Source of the DNA: Streptomyces sp. A2-16
GTDB lineage: Bacteria > Actinomycetota > Actinomycetes > Streptomycetales > Streptomycetaceae
DNA: 64,000 nt
Direction: 5' to 3'
Assembly: GCF_018128905.1 (NCBI RefSeq)
Contig: NZ_CP063808.1
Location: forward strand, 6,262,001 to 6,326,000
In this document: one piece after another, positions 38,702-47,415 of the stretch
Layout: each line of letters starts with the position of its first letter
How positions within the stretch are numbered: position 1 is the first letter of the stretch
Position numbers and translations under genes: made by a program
Notes under the pieces: generated by a model
What the model saw: only the letters and a program-made list of their open reading frames with translations
What the model was told of the DNA's origin: nothing
Databases searched by the model: none

Positions 38702-39412
38702 GTGCGCGCACTCGTCCTCATGCACGACCACGTGACCGAGCCCGGACCGATCGGGGCACGGCTCGAGGAGCGCGGGTACGACCTCACGACCGTGACCGTC
38801 GTGCCCGCGGAGCGTCATCACGCACCGGACGTCTCCTTCACCTTCCCCGCCCCCGGCGACTGGGACCTGGTCGTGTCGCTCGGCGCCCCCTGGTCGGTGT
38901 ACGACGAGACGGCGGTCGGCAGCTGGATCGGCGGCGAACTCGCCCTGCTGCGCGAGGCCCACCGTCTCGGCGTCCCGGTGCTGGGCATCTGCTTCGGCGC
39001 CCAGGCCCTGACCACCGCGCTCGGCGGCTCGGTCGGACCGGCGCCGCGCCCCGAGATCGGCTGGACCCGGATCGAGAGCGACGACCGCTCGCTGATACCG
39101 GAGGGTCCGTGGTTCCAGTGGCACCACGACCGCTGCACGCTGCCGCCGGGAGCCGTCGAGGTGGCCCGCAACGAGGTGTGCGCCCAGGCCTTCGCGGTCG
39201 GTCGGAGTCTCGGCGTGCAGTTCCATCCGGAGATCACCACGACCGTCGTGCGCCGGTACCTGGACCTCGGCGGCAGGGAGCAGTGCGAGCGGCACGGCGT
39301 GGACCCGCGGGAGCTCCTCGCGCGGAGCCGCGCCCTGGAGCCGGTGGCACGGGACAACGCCCGGGTGCTGACCGATGCCTTCCTCGACCGGCTGGCGACC
39401 GTCGCGGTGTGA
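38702..39412 (+). CDS. Type-1 glutamine amidotransferase-like protein
   Basis: A 236-aa GATase-1 fold protein distinct from the PuuD-like one. The nucleophile elbow is VLGICFGAQALTTALGG, and the catalytic His lies in LGVQFHPEITTTVVRRYLDL with its acidic partner after it. Proteins of this type act on gamma-glutamyl amides or supply ammonia to a partner. AAAGGAG lies upstream of GTG 38702. It is divergent from the aldehyde dehydrogenase gene with the operator between them. It may hydrolyse a second gamma-glutamyl intermediate of the pathway. Confidence 0.8.
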   Translation: MRALVLMHDHVTEPGPIGARLEERGYDLTTVTVVPAERHHAPDVSFTFPAPGDWDLVVSLGAPWSVYDETAVGSWIGGELALLREAHRLGVPVLGICFGAQALTTALGGSVGPAPRPEIGWTRIESDDRSLIPEGPWFQWHHDRCTLPPGAVEVARNEVCAQAFAVGRSLGVQFHPEITTTVVRRYLDLGGREQCERHGVDPRELLARSRALEPVARDNARVLTDAFLDRLATVAV

Positions 39413-39424
39413 CACCGCACGGAA

Positions 39425-39467
39425 GGCGCGGCGCGGCCCGGCGGGGAGGTCCGGGCCGCACCGCGCC
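39425..39467. terminator. Bidirectional terminator hairpin
   Basis: A 17-bp stem with one mismatch (arms 39425-39441 and 39451-39467, loop CGGGGAGGT) fills the 61-base gap between the convergent amidotransferase and permease genes. It should stop transcription from both sides. Confidence 0.8.
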
Positions 39468-39473
39468 GGGGGG

Positions 39474-40931
39474 TCAGCCGTCGGTGGCGGCCCCGCCTCT
39501 CGTCACCCGCGCGACCAGGAGACCGAGCACCAGGACCACGGGGACGGTGAGCTGCAGCCAGATCGCGGTGGTGCGGTCGCCGCCGATCAGCGTGGTGAAG
39601 TTCTCGACGATGAGCCAGATGGCACCGGCGATGCCGAGCGCGCCCAGGACGGGTGCGATCACCGTGTTCCAGGGGCGGGTGTCGGCTCGGGAGCGGCGGA
39701 AGAAGACGACCACGGAGACCGAGGTCAGGAAGTACAGCAGCATGATCGCGAGTACGGCGACACCGCTGAACCAGGAGAACAGGGTGAGCACGGGGTCCTT
39801 GCCCAGGAGCGCGAAGGGCATCACGAGAAGCACCGAGATCACGCTCTGCACGACACCGGCGGTCCGGGGCGAGTGCTTGCTGTTCAGGCGGGTCAGCGCG
39901 TGCGGGAGCAGTCGTTCGCGACCGAGGGAGAACAGGTAGCGGTTGGCCGAGTTGTGGAAGGCCAGGATCCCGGCGAAGAGGCTGGTGGCCAGCAGGATCG
40001 GCAGGACGTCGTCGACCCAGCCGCCGAACTGCGCGGCGATCGGCGCGAAGACGAAGGCGGTGGCGTCGCCACTCTCCAGCGCCTTGCCCGCCTCGGCCGT
40101 GGCGCGGGAGGCGCCGTGCGCGGAGACCAGCATCCACGAGGCGAAGGCGAAGAAGCCGGTGATCACCGCGACGGACACATAGGTGGCCCGGGGGACGGTC
40201 TTGCGCGGCTCGCGGGCCTCCTCGCCGTAGATGGCGGTGGCCTCGAAGCCGAACATCGAGGCGACCGCGAACATCAGCGCCACGCCCGGGGCGCCCTGGA
40301 GCGCGGCCGACGGGGAGAAGCTGTCGGTGAAGCCGAGCCCCTCGGGCCCGCCGCCGCTGAAGAAGGTGACGAGGGCGAAGACGATCAGGATGCTGAACTC
40401 CGCCAGCACGAACACGGCGAGAATCCTGGCACCCATCTCGATGCCCGAGGCGCCGAGTACCTGGACGATCACCATCGTGACCAGCGTCCAGACCCACCAG
40501 GCGACATGGGTGCCGGTGTAGTGCTCGACCAGGCCGCTCACCGTGGCGCCGTACAGCCCGTACATGGCGGCCTGGATCGCGCAGTAGGCGAAGAGGGCCA
40601 CGCCCGCGCTGCCTGAGCCCGCCGGACGGCCGAGCCCTTTGCCGATGTACGTGTAGAAGGCGCCCGCGTCCACGACATGGCGGCCCATGGCGACGAAGCC
40701 GACGGAGAACAGCAGGACGACGGCACCGGCCGCGAGGTACGCGGCGGGGGTGCCCGCGCCGTTGCCGATGGCGACGGCGATGGGGACGGCGCCGGCGATG
40801 CCGGTCAGCGGGGCCTGGGCGGAAAGGACGAAGAACAGGATGCCCAGGACGCCGAGCGAGTTGGGCTTGAGCCTGCCTGCCGTGGATGGTTCGGAAGCGG
40901 TCCCTGTGCTGACCGCTGTCTGACTGTCCAC
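39474..40931 (-). CDS. APC-superfamily amino acid/amine permease
   Basis: A 485-aa integral membrane protein with about 12 hydrophobic spans, opening with LGVLGILFFVLSAQAPLTGI and VGFVAMGRHVVDAGAFYTYI. The pattern is that of APC-family importers of amino acids and amines. GTG 40931 is preferred because AGGTGA lies 6 bases upstream; GTG 40940 is in frame. An operator copy lies 38 bases upstream of the start. It probably imports the amine or amino acid substrate of the island. Confidence 0.88.
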   Translation of the reverse strand: MDSQTAVSTGTASEPSTAGRLKPNSLGVLGILFFVLSAQAPLTGIAGAVPIAVAIGNGAGTPAAYLAAGAVVLLFSVGFVAMGRHVVDAGAFYTYIGKGLGRPAGSGSAGVALFAYCAIQAAMYGLYGATVSGLVEHYTGTHVAWWVWTLVTMVIVQVLGASGIEMGARILAVFVLAEFSILIVFALVTFFSGGGPEGLGFTDSFSPSAALQGAPGVALMFAVASMFGFEATAIYGEEAREPRKTVPRATYVSVAVITGFFAFASWMLVSAHGASRATAEAGKALESGDATAFVFAPIAAQFGGWVDDVLPILLATSLFAGILAFHNSANRYLFSLGRERLLPHALTRLNSKHSPRTAGVVQSVISVLLVMPFALLGKDPVLTLFSWFSGVAVLAIMLLYFLTSVSVVVFFRRSRADTRPWNTVIAPVLGALGIAGAIWLIVENFTTLIGGDRTTAIWLQLTVPVVLVLGLLVARVTRGGAATDG

Positions 40932-40968
40932 TCGAATCACCTGCCGGGAGCGGGGAGGGGCGGGAAAT

Positions 40969-40984
40969 TGTTTCGAGCCAAACG
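40969..40984. promoter_or_regulatory. Island operator copy 2, upstream of the permease
   Basis: TGTTTCGAGCCAAACG; its reverse complement CGTTTGGCTCGAAACA matches copy 3 at 14 of 16 positions, and the identity continues outward in AACTCGTTTGGCT. A further half-site, CGTTTGGC, occurs at 41013-41020. Confidence 0.65.
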
Positions 40985-41077
40985 AGTTGCCCCATGGTGG
41001 GTCGGAACTATCCGTTTGGCAAGGGGTGCGCCCGGGTTTCCCACCAGGTGGACGTTTACCTGGGTGCCGAACGCGCG

Positions 41078-41106
41078 GAGGCCCCCGACTCGTGGTCCGG
41101 GGCCTC
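41078..41106 (-). terminator. Terminator hairpin after the TetR gene
   Basis: GAGGCCCC (41078-41085) and GGGGCCTC (41099-41106) form an 8-bp stem about 35 bases downstream of the TetR stop codon. It would separate the regulator transcript from the permease promoter. A CCAGGT/ACCTGG pair follows at 41044-41063. Confidence 0.6.
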
Positions 41107-41140
41107 TCTCTCGCGCTGGATGTCCGCGCCGGTCAGCGGG

Positions 41141-41797
41141 TCATGCGTCGGAGTCGCGGCGGGCGTTCCGGTCGGTGTCAGGGGTGCCGACGGTGTCGCC
41201 GTTGGCGTCCAGCAGTCTCAGCAGGGCACGCAGTTCCTCGATGGCCGCGTCGGTGACATCGGGCTCGCCCAGGACGAGCTGGTGCAGGACGAGGCCGTCC
41301 AGGGCGGCGAAGACCAGCCGGGCCAGTGCCCGGTCGGCGCCCGCGGGCAGCATGCGGTTCAGCTCGCGCCGGGTGGCGTCGAAGTACTCGTCGTACAGGG
41401 CGCGGATCTGCGGCAGCAGTTCCGGCCTGCGGCGCGATTCCAGCAGCAGCTCGTACTGGAACGCCTGGGTGTCGGGATCGGCGGTGACCATCTCGGACAC
41501 GCCCGAGGAGAAGTCGTCGACCCTGCCCGTGCCGGGTTCGAGCGCGCTGGTGTTCAGCGAGGTCCGGATGGTGTGGGCGAGCGTCTCCTCGATCAGGCTG
41601 TCGCGCGAACCGAAGTGGTGGACCACCAGCCCGTGGGTGACCCCCGCCTCCTCGGCGACCGCACGGTAGGTGAGCCTGCGCAGCCCGCCCCGGGCCACCA
41701 CGCGCACCGCGGCGTTCAGCAGAGCTTCACGCCCCTCCCCGTAGTGCACTCGCTTGCGCGACCGTCGGCTCTTGGCGGCGTCCGGGGAATCGGTCAT
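41141..41797 (-). CDS. TetR-family regulator of the catabolic island
   Basis: A 218-aa protein. The N-terminal TetR helix-turn-helix is clear (EALLNAAVRVVARGGLRRLT, then YRAVAEEAGVTHGLVVHHFG), with a helical ligand-binding C-terminal domain. ATG 41797 gives a normal family length. It lies centrally among the genes carrying the shared palindrome, and no other regulator occurs in the island, so I infer that it binds CGTTTGGCTTCAAACG-type sites and is released by a pathway metabolite. Confidence 0.85.
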   Translation of the reverse strand: MTDSPDAAKSRRSRKRVHYGEGREALLNAAVRVVARGGLRRLTYRAVAEEAGVTHGLVVHHFGSRDSLIEETLAHTIRTSLNTSALEPGTGRVDDFSSGVSEMVTADPDTQAFQYELLLESRRRPELLPQIRALYDEYFDATRRELNRMLPAGADRALARLVFAALDGLVLHQLVLGEPDVTDAAIEELRALLRLLDANGDTVGTPDTDRNARRDSDA

Positions 41798-41959
41798 GAC
41801 GGCGACCTTACGTGACCAGGGCCATGGGGGGACCGTCCGCCCGGCGTCACGACGGGCGAACGGACCGGCACCGGAGACCGAGTTCGAGCACCGGGGGCGG
41901 TGGGGGCGACCTGTGGGACACCGGGGCACGGAGGCGTGGTCGACGGCAGCCTCCACGGT

Positions 41960-42071
41960 CCACCGGCCCTCACCGGAGCCCCGTGGCCCACCGGCCCTCA
42001 CCGGAGCCCCGTGGCCCACCGGCCCTCGCCGGAGTCCCGTGGTCCACCGGCCCTCGCCGGAGTCCCCTGCG
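41960..42071. repeat. Four tandem copies of a 28-bp unit
   Basis: The unit begins CCACCGGCCCTCACCGGAGC. Copies start at 41960, 41988, 42016 and 42044. Copies 1 and 2 are identical, and copies 3 and 4 share substitutions (CTCGCCGG, AGTCCC), so the array grew in two steps. It lies between the TetR start and the FAH-family stop. There are no unique spacers, so it is not a CRISPR. Confidence 0.9.
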
Positions 42072-42127
42072 AAGCCCTTGAGCCGGTCCGGGCCCCCGGC
42101 GCGGCCCCGCTTCCCCCCTGGCCCGCG

Positions 42128-42973
42128 TCAGCGCCGGGGCGGGCGGATCCCGCGGAACTCCCAGTCGCCGCCGAGCGCGGTGGACAGGACCTCCTCGGAC
42201 TCGGTGGGCTGGGCGCCGACGTCGGTGCGGATGGCGGTGGGGCCGGTGACGACGTGGTTGGTGAGACGGCCGAGCCCCTCGACCTCGACCTCGACGACGT
42301 CACCGGGCCGCACGGGCCGGGAGTTGGCGGGGGTGCCGGACAGCAGCACGTCGCCGGGGTACAGGGTGATGGTGCGGGCGATGTCGGCGACGAGGTAGTG
42401 CATGTCCCACTGCATCTCGTCGGTCGAACCGTCCTGCACGACCTCGCCGTTGACGTAGGTGCGCAGGCTCTTGCCGCGGAAGTCCCAGTCGGTGACGAGT
42501 CCCGGGCCCAGCGGGCACAGGGTGTCGGAGCCCTTGACCCGGAGCATGGAACCGGCGTCCGTGTCACGGAAGTCGTGCAGCCCGTAGTCGTTGGCGATCG
42601 TGTACCCGGCGATGAACTCCCCCGCCTGCGCGGGGGAGATGTTCCGTGCCGTCCTGCCGATGACGATGGCCACCTCGCCCTCGTAGTTGAGCCACTTGCA
42701 GCCCTCGGGGCGGACGATCGCGCCCTTGTGGGAGTTCAGGGCGGAGGTCGGCTTGTGGAAGTACGTCGGGGTGTCGGGCAGTTCGATCCCGAACTCGTCC
42801 ACGCGGCTGCGGTGGTTGAGATGGACGGCGATCACCTTCGACGGCTCGACCGGCGGCAGGTGCTGGGCGTCCTCGGTCTTGACGCGGCGACCGTCCCCGG
42901 CGACCAGCTCGTCGCCGTCGACGGTGACGTGGACGGCGGCACCGTCCAGGAGGATGCGGCGGTACTCGGGCAT
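42128..42973 (-). CDS. Fumarylacetoacetate hydrolase-family protein (HpaG-like isomerase/decarboxylase)
   Basis: A 281-aa protein with the FAH fold: NYEGEVAIVIGRTARNI holds metal-binding Glu residues, followed by GYTIANDYGLHDFRD, KGSDTLCPLGPGLV, NGEVVQDGSTDEM and GDVLLSGTPANSRPV. In the homoprotocatechuate pathway HpaG-type members isomerise or decarboxylate the ring-cleavage product. It follows the extradiol dioxygenase gene after 11 bases, with AGGAGA as ribosome-binding site before ATG 42973. The exact step (isomerase or decarboxylase) cannot be fixed from sequence. Confidence 0.88.
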   Translation of the reverse strand: MPEYRRILLDGAAVHVTVDGDELVAGDGRRVKTEDAQHLPPVEPSKVIAVHLNHRSRVDEFGIELPDTPTYFHKPTSALNSHKGAIVRPEGCKWLNYEGEVAIVIGRTARNISPAQAGEFIAGYTIANDYGLHDFRDTDAGSMLRVKGSDTLCPLGPGLVTDWDFRGKSLRTYVNGEVVQDGSTDEMQWDMHYLVADIARTITLYPGDVLLSGTPANSRPVRPGDVVEVEVEGLGRLTNHVVTGPTAIRTDVGAQPTESEEVLSTALGGDWEFRGIRPPRR

Positions 42974-42984
42974 GTTCCGGTCTC

Positions 42985-43914
42985 CTAGCTGCGGCTGTGC
43001 GGGGTGCGGGGGGTGTTCGGCAGGCCGGTGCCGGTCCAGCCGTCGGACGGGCGGTCGAACCAGAGGTGGACCTGGCCGGTGCCGATCGAGTTCTCGTACG
43101 CGCCGTACTGACGGGCCCTGGCGACGCAGGCGCGCTCGCCCAGGGCGCCGGCCATCATCAGGTGGTGGAAGAACTTCGCCTCCGGCTTGTGCTTCCAGAA
43201 CTCGTCCATCGTGTCGAGGACCTTGTCGTGACGGCCCTCCTTGAACCAGGCGATGCGCTCGAGGTCCGCCTCGCGGGCCTCGGGGGTGCGGATGTGCACG
43301 GGGTCGCTGGCCTCGTGGTCGCGCAGTTCGCGCAGCGGCCAGAAGGTGTGCGAGAGGGCACCCGAGGCGATGAGCAGGACGCGGCGGCCGGGTGTGGCGG
43401 CGATACCGTCGGCGAGTGCCCGCCCGAGCCGCAGATGGTCCTCCATGTCCCCGGTCTGGCAGACGCCGATGGTCACCCACCGCTTGTCGGGCAGCCCCTC
43501 CCCCAGGAACTTCCAGAGGTTGACGGTGGCGTAGTAGATCGGCAGGTACTCGTCCTCGATCGCGGTGATCCAGGTACCGTGCTTGTCCGCGAACTTCTCG
43601 ATGTTGAAGGCGAGTTCGGGGTCGCCCGGGAAGTCGTACGGCATCCGGCACATGCCGCGCGGGAGCTCCTCCGAGGTGAACAGGCCGGCCCGGCGCTGCT
43701 GCGCGGTGACGACGAACTCGACGGTGGTGGCCCAGTGGGAGTCGAGGACGACGACGGTGTCGTAGTCGTCGCGCTCGAACACCTCCTCGCGCAGTTGCCG
43801 CAGGCCGGTGACGAGGGTGATCTCCTTGCCCTCGTTCAGCTCCAGCCGCTCGTCCTCGGGGAGCACGATGGTGGGCACATGGGCGAGCAGTCCCGCCCCG
43901 ACGATCTCACCCAT
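42985..43914 (-). CDS. Class III extradiol dioxygenase, homoprotocatechuate 2,3-dioxygenase-like
   Basis: A 309-aa LigB-fold protein. MGEIVGAGLLAHVPTIVLPE has the first iron-ligand His12, VVLDSHWATTVEFVV a second His, and LLIASGALSHTFWPL the conserved active-site His region. Length and order fit HpaD-like class III enzymes that open the ring of 3,4-dihydroxyphenylacetate or a related catechol. It overlaps the semialdehyde dehydrogenase stop by 8 bases. The related substrate range includes other catechols, so the specific one remains open. Confidence 0.86.
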   Translation of the reverse strand: MGEIVGAGLLAHVPTIVLPEDERLELNEGKEITLVTGLRQLREEVFERDDYDTVVVLDSHWATTVEFVVTAQQRRAGLFTSEELPRGMCRMPYDFPGDPELAFNIEKFADKHGTWITAIEDEYLPIYYATVNLWKFLGEGLPDKRWVTIGVCQTGDMEDHLRLGRALADGIAATPGRRVLLIASGALSHTFWPLRELRDHEASDPVHIRTPEAREADLERIAWFKEGRHDKVLDTMDEFWKHKPEAKFFHHLMMAGALGERACVARARQYGAYENSIGTGQVHLWFDRPSDGWTGTGLPNTPRTPHSRS

Positions 43915-45370
43915 GGTGGTGCCATCCCTTCGGCGCGGTGACGGTGTTCTTCAGGTCGCAGTAGAAGTCGAAGCTCCAGGTGCCGCCCTCGCGGCCGACC
44001 CCGGACTGGCGGGAGCCGCCGAAGGGGGCCTGGAGGTCGCGGACGAAGAAGCAGTTGACCCACACGGTGCCCGCGACCAGCTGCGCGGTGACGCGCTCGG
44101 CGCGCTCGGGGTCGCCGGTGGCGAGGGTGGCGGCGAGTCCGAAGCGGGTGTCGTTGGCGAGCCGTACGGCCTCCTCCTCGGTGCGGAAGGTCTGGAGGGT
44201 GAGGACCGGCCCGAAGACCTCCTCCTGCACGATCTCCGAGTCCTGGGCGACATCGGTGAGCAGGGTCGGCGCGTAGTACTGGCCGTCCGTGCGGTGTCCG
44301 CCGATGACGGCTCGTGCCCCGGCGGCCAGGGCCCGCCGTACGAAGCCGTCGATCTTCTCCAGCTGGTTCGGGTGGATGTTGGGGCCGATGTCGGTGGCCT
44401 CGTCGCGAGGGTCGCCTTGCCGAAGCCTGGTCGCCTTGTCGACAAATCGTCGAGTGAACTCCTCGGCGACCGGCTCCTCGACGAGGATGCGGGTCGCGGC
44501 CAGACACACCTGCCCGGCGTTGTCGTACTGCTCCACCGCGAGGTCGACCGCGAGGTCCAGGTCGGCGTCGGCGAACACCAGCAGGGGTGATTTGCCGCCG
44601 AGTTCGAGACTCAGGGGGGTGAGGTTCCCGGCGGCCGAGGCCGCGATGCGACGGGCCGTCGGCACCGAGCCCGTGAAGCTGATCCGGCGTACGTCCGGGT
44701 CCGAGGTCAGGGCGTCTCCGATCTCGGAGCCGTAGCCCTGGACGATGTTCAGCACGCCGGCGGGCAGCCCGGCCTCGGCGGCGATGTCGGCGAGCAGGGA
44801 GGCGGTCAGGGGGGTCCACTCGGCGGGCTTGAGGACGACGGTGTTGCCCGCGGCGAGCGCGGGGGCGACCTTCCAGGTGGACAGCATCAGCGGCGCGTTC
44901 CAAGGGGTGATCAGCACGGACGGCCCGGCCGGGTCCCAGCTGACGTGGTTGGTGTGCCCCCGGGTCTCGAAGTCCTCGTGGTCCAGCTTCAGCAACCAGT
45001 CCGCGAAGAACCGGAAGTTGTGCGCGACCCTGGGCATCACGCCTCGCCGGTGCGAACGCAACAAGGCCCCGTTGTCCGTGGTTTCCACGAGGGCGAGTTC
45101 CTCGATCCGCTTCTCGACACCGTCGGCGATCGCGTGCAGGATGCGGGCGCGCTCGGCGCGGGGCGTGCGGGCCCAGGCCGGGAAGGCGGCCGTGGCGGCA
45201 GCGACGGCGGCCCGCGCCTCGGCAGGGCCGCCGCGGGCGATCTCCCCGAGCACGGCGCCGTCGATGGGTGAGACGTCGGTGAAGGTGTCGGCCGAGGCGA
45301 CGCGCTCGCCGCCGATCCAGTGCCGGGTGTCGACGGCGACTCCGGCCACCGTGAGGGTGTGTTCGGTCAT
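43907..45370 (-). CDS. Aldehyde dehydrogenase, 5-carboxymethyl-2-hydroxymuconate semialdehyde type
   Basis: A 487-aa protein. Catalytic features are LELGGKSPLLVFADADLDLA (general base Glu) and the Cys in YDNAGQVCLAATRILVEEP, plus LITPWNAPLMLSTWKVAPAL for the cofactor channel. Its position next to the extradiol dioxygenase and FAH genes marks it as the HpaE-type enzyme that oxidises the ring-cleavage semialdehyde. ATG 45370 is the family start. Confidence 0.86.
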   Translation of the reverse strand: MTEHTLTVAGVAVDTRHWIGGERVASADTFTDVSPIDGAVLGEIARGGPAEARAAVAAATAAFPAWARTPRAERARILHAIADGVEKRIEELALVETTDNGALLRSHRRGVMPRVAHNFRFFADWLLKLDHEDFETRGHTNHVSWDPAGPSVLITPWNAPLMLSTWKVAPALAAGNTVVLKPAEWTPLTASLLADIAAEAGLPAGVLNIVQGYGSEIGDALTSDPDVRRISFTGSVPTARRIAASAAGNLTPLSLELGGKSPLLVFADADLDLAVDLAVEQYDNAGQVCLAATRILVEEPVAEEFTRRFVDKATRLRQGDPRDEATDIGPNIHPNQLEKIDGFVRRALAAGARAVIGGHRTDGQYYAPTLLTDVAQDSEIVQEEVFGPVLTLQTFRTEEEAVRLANDTRFGLAATLATGDPERAERVTAQLVAGTVWVNCFFVRDLQAPFGGSRQSGVGREGGTWSFDFYCDLKNTVTAPKGWHHHG

Positions 45371-45405
45371 GTCCGGTCTCCAAGTACGGCGTGGTGTACG
45401 GGGGT

Positions 45406-46212
45406 TCATTCGGCTCCGGAGGTTCCGGACTCCAGCAGCCGGCCGCCGTCCCACACGACCCCGACCTGCCGGTAGTACGCGGCGATCGGCTCCCGGATCT
45501 CCAGGCGCGCCAACTCCTCCGTCGGCGCCTCGAACAGGGACAACTCGGCGTCTCCCACCCACGGTTGCCCGCCCTCGAAGGAGGCCGCGCCCGTCTCGAT
45601 CAGTTCGTCCAGCGCGAGCCCCTTCCCCTTCTCGACGGACGGCAGCCACCGGTGATGGGCCATGGGGTGGGCGTTCACGAAGCCGTTCGTCGGCGAGGGC
45701 TCCCGCAGTGTCACCACGGCCTGGGCGAGCCGTCGGTCCGCGGCGGCGAGGGTCGCCCCGAAGCGGGCGCCCGCCTCGATACGCGGAGCGGGCCCGTACG
45801 GATGCGGACGGGTCTGGTGGATGGAGCCGAGCTTCTTCGGATACCCCTGGTGCAGTCCGCGCGCGATCGCGAAGTCCTTGTCGACCCAGATGTACACGCA
45901 CCGCGAGTAGGTCTCCCCGCGGTACTTGCAGCGGACGACCGCGAAGGCCTCCTTGTACTGGGAGAGGACGGGGTCGAGCAGTTCCCGGCCCGAGGCCGAG
46001 CAGGACTGCCAGTCGGCCCAGATCAGGGCCACGGCACCGGGGTCCTCGTCGGCCAGGTCCAGCGGCTCGGGCAGCAGTTCGCGCACCCTGGCGGGATCCG
46101 TGCGGTACTCGACCGTGAGCAGGTCGCCGGAGTAGCGCCACGGGGGTGCGGGGATCAGCGACGAGGCACCGCTCGCCGTCTTGGGGTGGAAGTAGCCACG
46201 GACAGCAGACAT
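45406..46212 (-). CDS. Acetoacetate decarboxylase-family protein
   Basis: A 268-aa ADC-fold protein. HQGYPKKLGSIHQTRPHPYG contains the Lys-Lys pair whose Lys forms the Schiff base in acetoacetate decarboxylase; YRTDPARVRELLPEPLDLAD and YRGETYSRCVYIWVDKDFAI are also typical. ADC-fold members decarboxylate, dehydrate or aldol-cleave keto acids. Here it sits between the meta-cleavage genes and the P450 redox genes, so an oxo-acid of the pathway is the likely substrate. Confidence 0.82.
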   Translation of the reverse strand: MSAVRGYFHPKTASGASSLIPAPPWRYSGDLLTVEYRTDPARVRELLPEPLDLADEDPGAVALIWADWQSCSASGRELLDPVLSQYKEAFAVVRCKYRGETYSRCVYIWVDKDFAIARGLHQGYPKKLGSIHQTRPHPYGPAPRIEAGARFGATLAAADRRLAQAVVTLREPSPTNGFVNAHPMAHHRWLPSVEKGKGLALDELIETGAASFEGGQPWVGDAELSLFEAPTEELARLEIREPIAAYYRQVGVVWDGGRLLESGTSGAE

Positions 46213-46223
46213 GAGGGGGTTCC

Positions 46224-47414
46224 TTACGCGGTGAGGGCGGGCTGCTTCAGCAGCTGGGCGCGGTAGCGGGCGGCACCCATGGCGGCGGCCTGACCGCCGA
46301 GCGCGACGACACCGACGAGCCGGCCGCCGGTGTGGTAGCCGACCAGGACGTCGCCCTCCGGGTCGCCGTCCAGAATCCGTACGTCGTCCTTGCCGAGCAC
46401 CGGGGCGCCGAAGGACTGGAGGCGGAACTCGTGCTGGTCGCTCCAGAACGTGGGCAGCGGGGCGAAGGGCGCGGTCTCGGCGCCGACGAGGGTCTTCGCG
46501 GCGTGTTTGGCGGTGTCGGTGGGGATGGACCAGTGCTCGACACGGCGGGCCACCCCGTCGTAGCGGGCGTTGGGGAAGCGGGCCACGTCACCGACCGCGA
46601 CCACGTCCCGCCGTCCCCCGGCCCGCAGATGCGCGTCGGTGAGCACGCCGTCGGAGAGGTCGAGGCCGTTGCCGTCCAGCCATTCGGTGTTGGCGACCGA
46701 CCCGACGGACTCGACGACGACGTCCGCCTCCAGAACCGTCCCGTCGGACAGGACGACCCCGGTGACGCGGTCCTCGCCCTCGAACCCGGCGACACCGGTG
46801 CCGAGCGCGAACCGCACCCCGCGCTCCTCGTGCCTCTTGAGCAGCGCGCGCCCGAGCAGTTCGCCGAGCGGGCCGACCATGGGCAGGGGCAGCGGGTCGA
46901 CGACGGTGACCTCGGTGACGCCGAGGGCCACGGCGGTGGCGGCCACCTCGCAGCCGATGAACCCGGCGCCGACCACGACCACGCGCACACCGGGCCGGGT
47001 CAGTTCGTCCCGCAGCCCCTGGGCGTCGTCGATGGTGCGGACCGTGTGCCGGCCGGCGAGCGGGCCCGGGCAGCGCAGGCGGCGGGGGCGCATGCCGGTG
47101 GCGACCACGAGAGCGTCGTACGGGAGGGTCGAGCCGTCGTCGAGCGAGACCGTTCGTTCGTCGAGGCGGGCCGCGACGGCCCTGACGCCGAGCCGCCACC
47201 GCACGTCGGCCGCGGCCGCCTTGGGGGTGAAGGCGAGGGAGGCGAAGGGCGCCCTGCCCGCGAGGACCTCCTTGGACAGCGGGGGCCGGTTGTACGGCAT
47301 GTGCGGCTCGTCGCCGATCACCGTGATCCGGCCGCTCCAGCCGGCGGCCCGCAACTGCTCGGCCGCGCGCAGACCGCCCATGGAGGCGCCCGCGACGACG
47401 ATGCCGGCGCCCAT
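46224..47414 (-). CDS. FAD-dependent ferredoxin reductase
   Basis: A 396-aa pyridine-nucleotide-disulfide-type reductase. The FAD loop GAGIVVAGASMGGLRAAEQL is at the N-terminus, the NAD(P)H-binding loop RVVVVGAGFIGCEVAATAVA is at about residue 145, and VAVGDVARFPNARYDGVARR holds the second FAD motif. It lies 1 base after the ferredoxin stop codon. The pair should feed electrons from NAD(P)H to the P450 at 49241-50521. Confidence 0.92.
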   Translation of the reverse strand: MGAGIVVAGASMGGLRAAEQLRAAGWSGRITVIGDEPHMPYNRPPLSKEVLAGRAPFASLAFTPKAAAADVRWRLGVRAVAARLDERTVSLDDGSTLPYDALVVATGMRPRRLRCPGPLAGRHTVRTIDDAQGLRDELTRPGVRVVVVGAGFIGCEVAATAVALGVTEVTVVDPLPLPMVGPLGELLGRALLKRHEERGVRFALGTGVAGFEGEDRVTGVVLSDGTVLEADVVVESVGSVANTEWLDGNGLDLSDGVLTDAHLRAGGRRDVVAVGDVARFPNARYDGVARRVEHWSIPTDTAKHAAKTLVGAETAPFAPLPTFWSDQHEFRLQSFGAPVLGKDDVRILDGDPEGDVLVGYHTGGRLVGVVALGGQAAAMGAARYRAQLLKQPALTA

Positions 47415-47415
47415 G

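Noticed and set aside
41960..42071. CRISPR array
   Set aside because: The units are directly tandem without spacers, and no cas genes are nearby.
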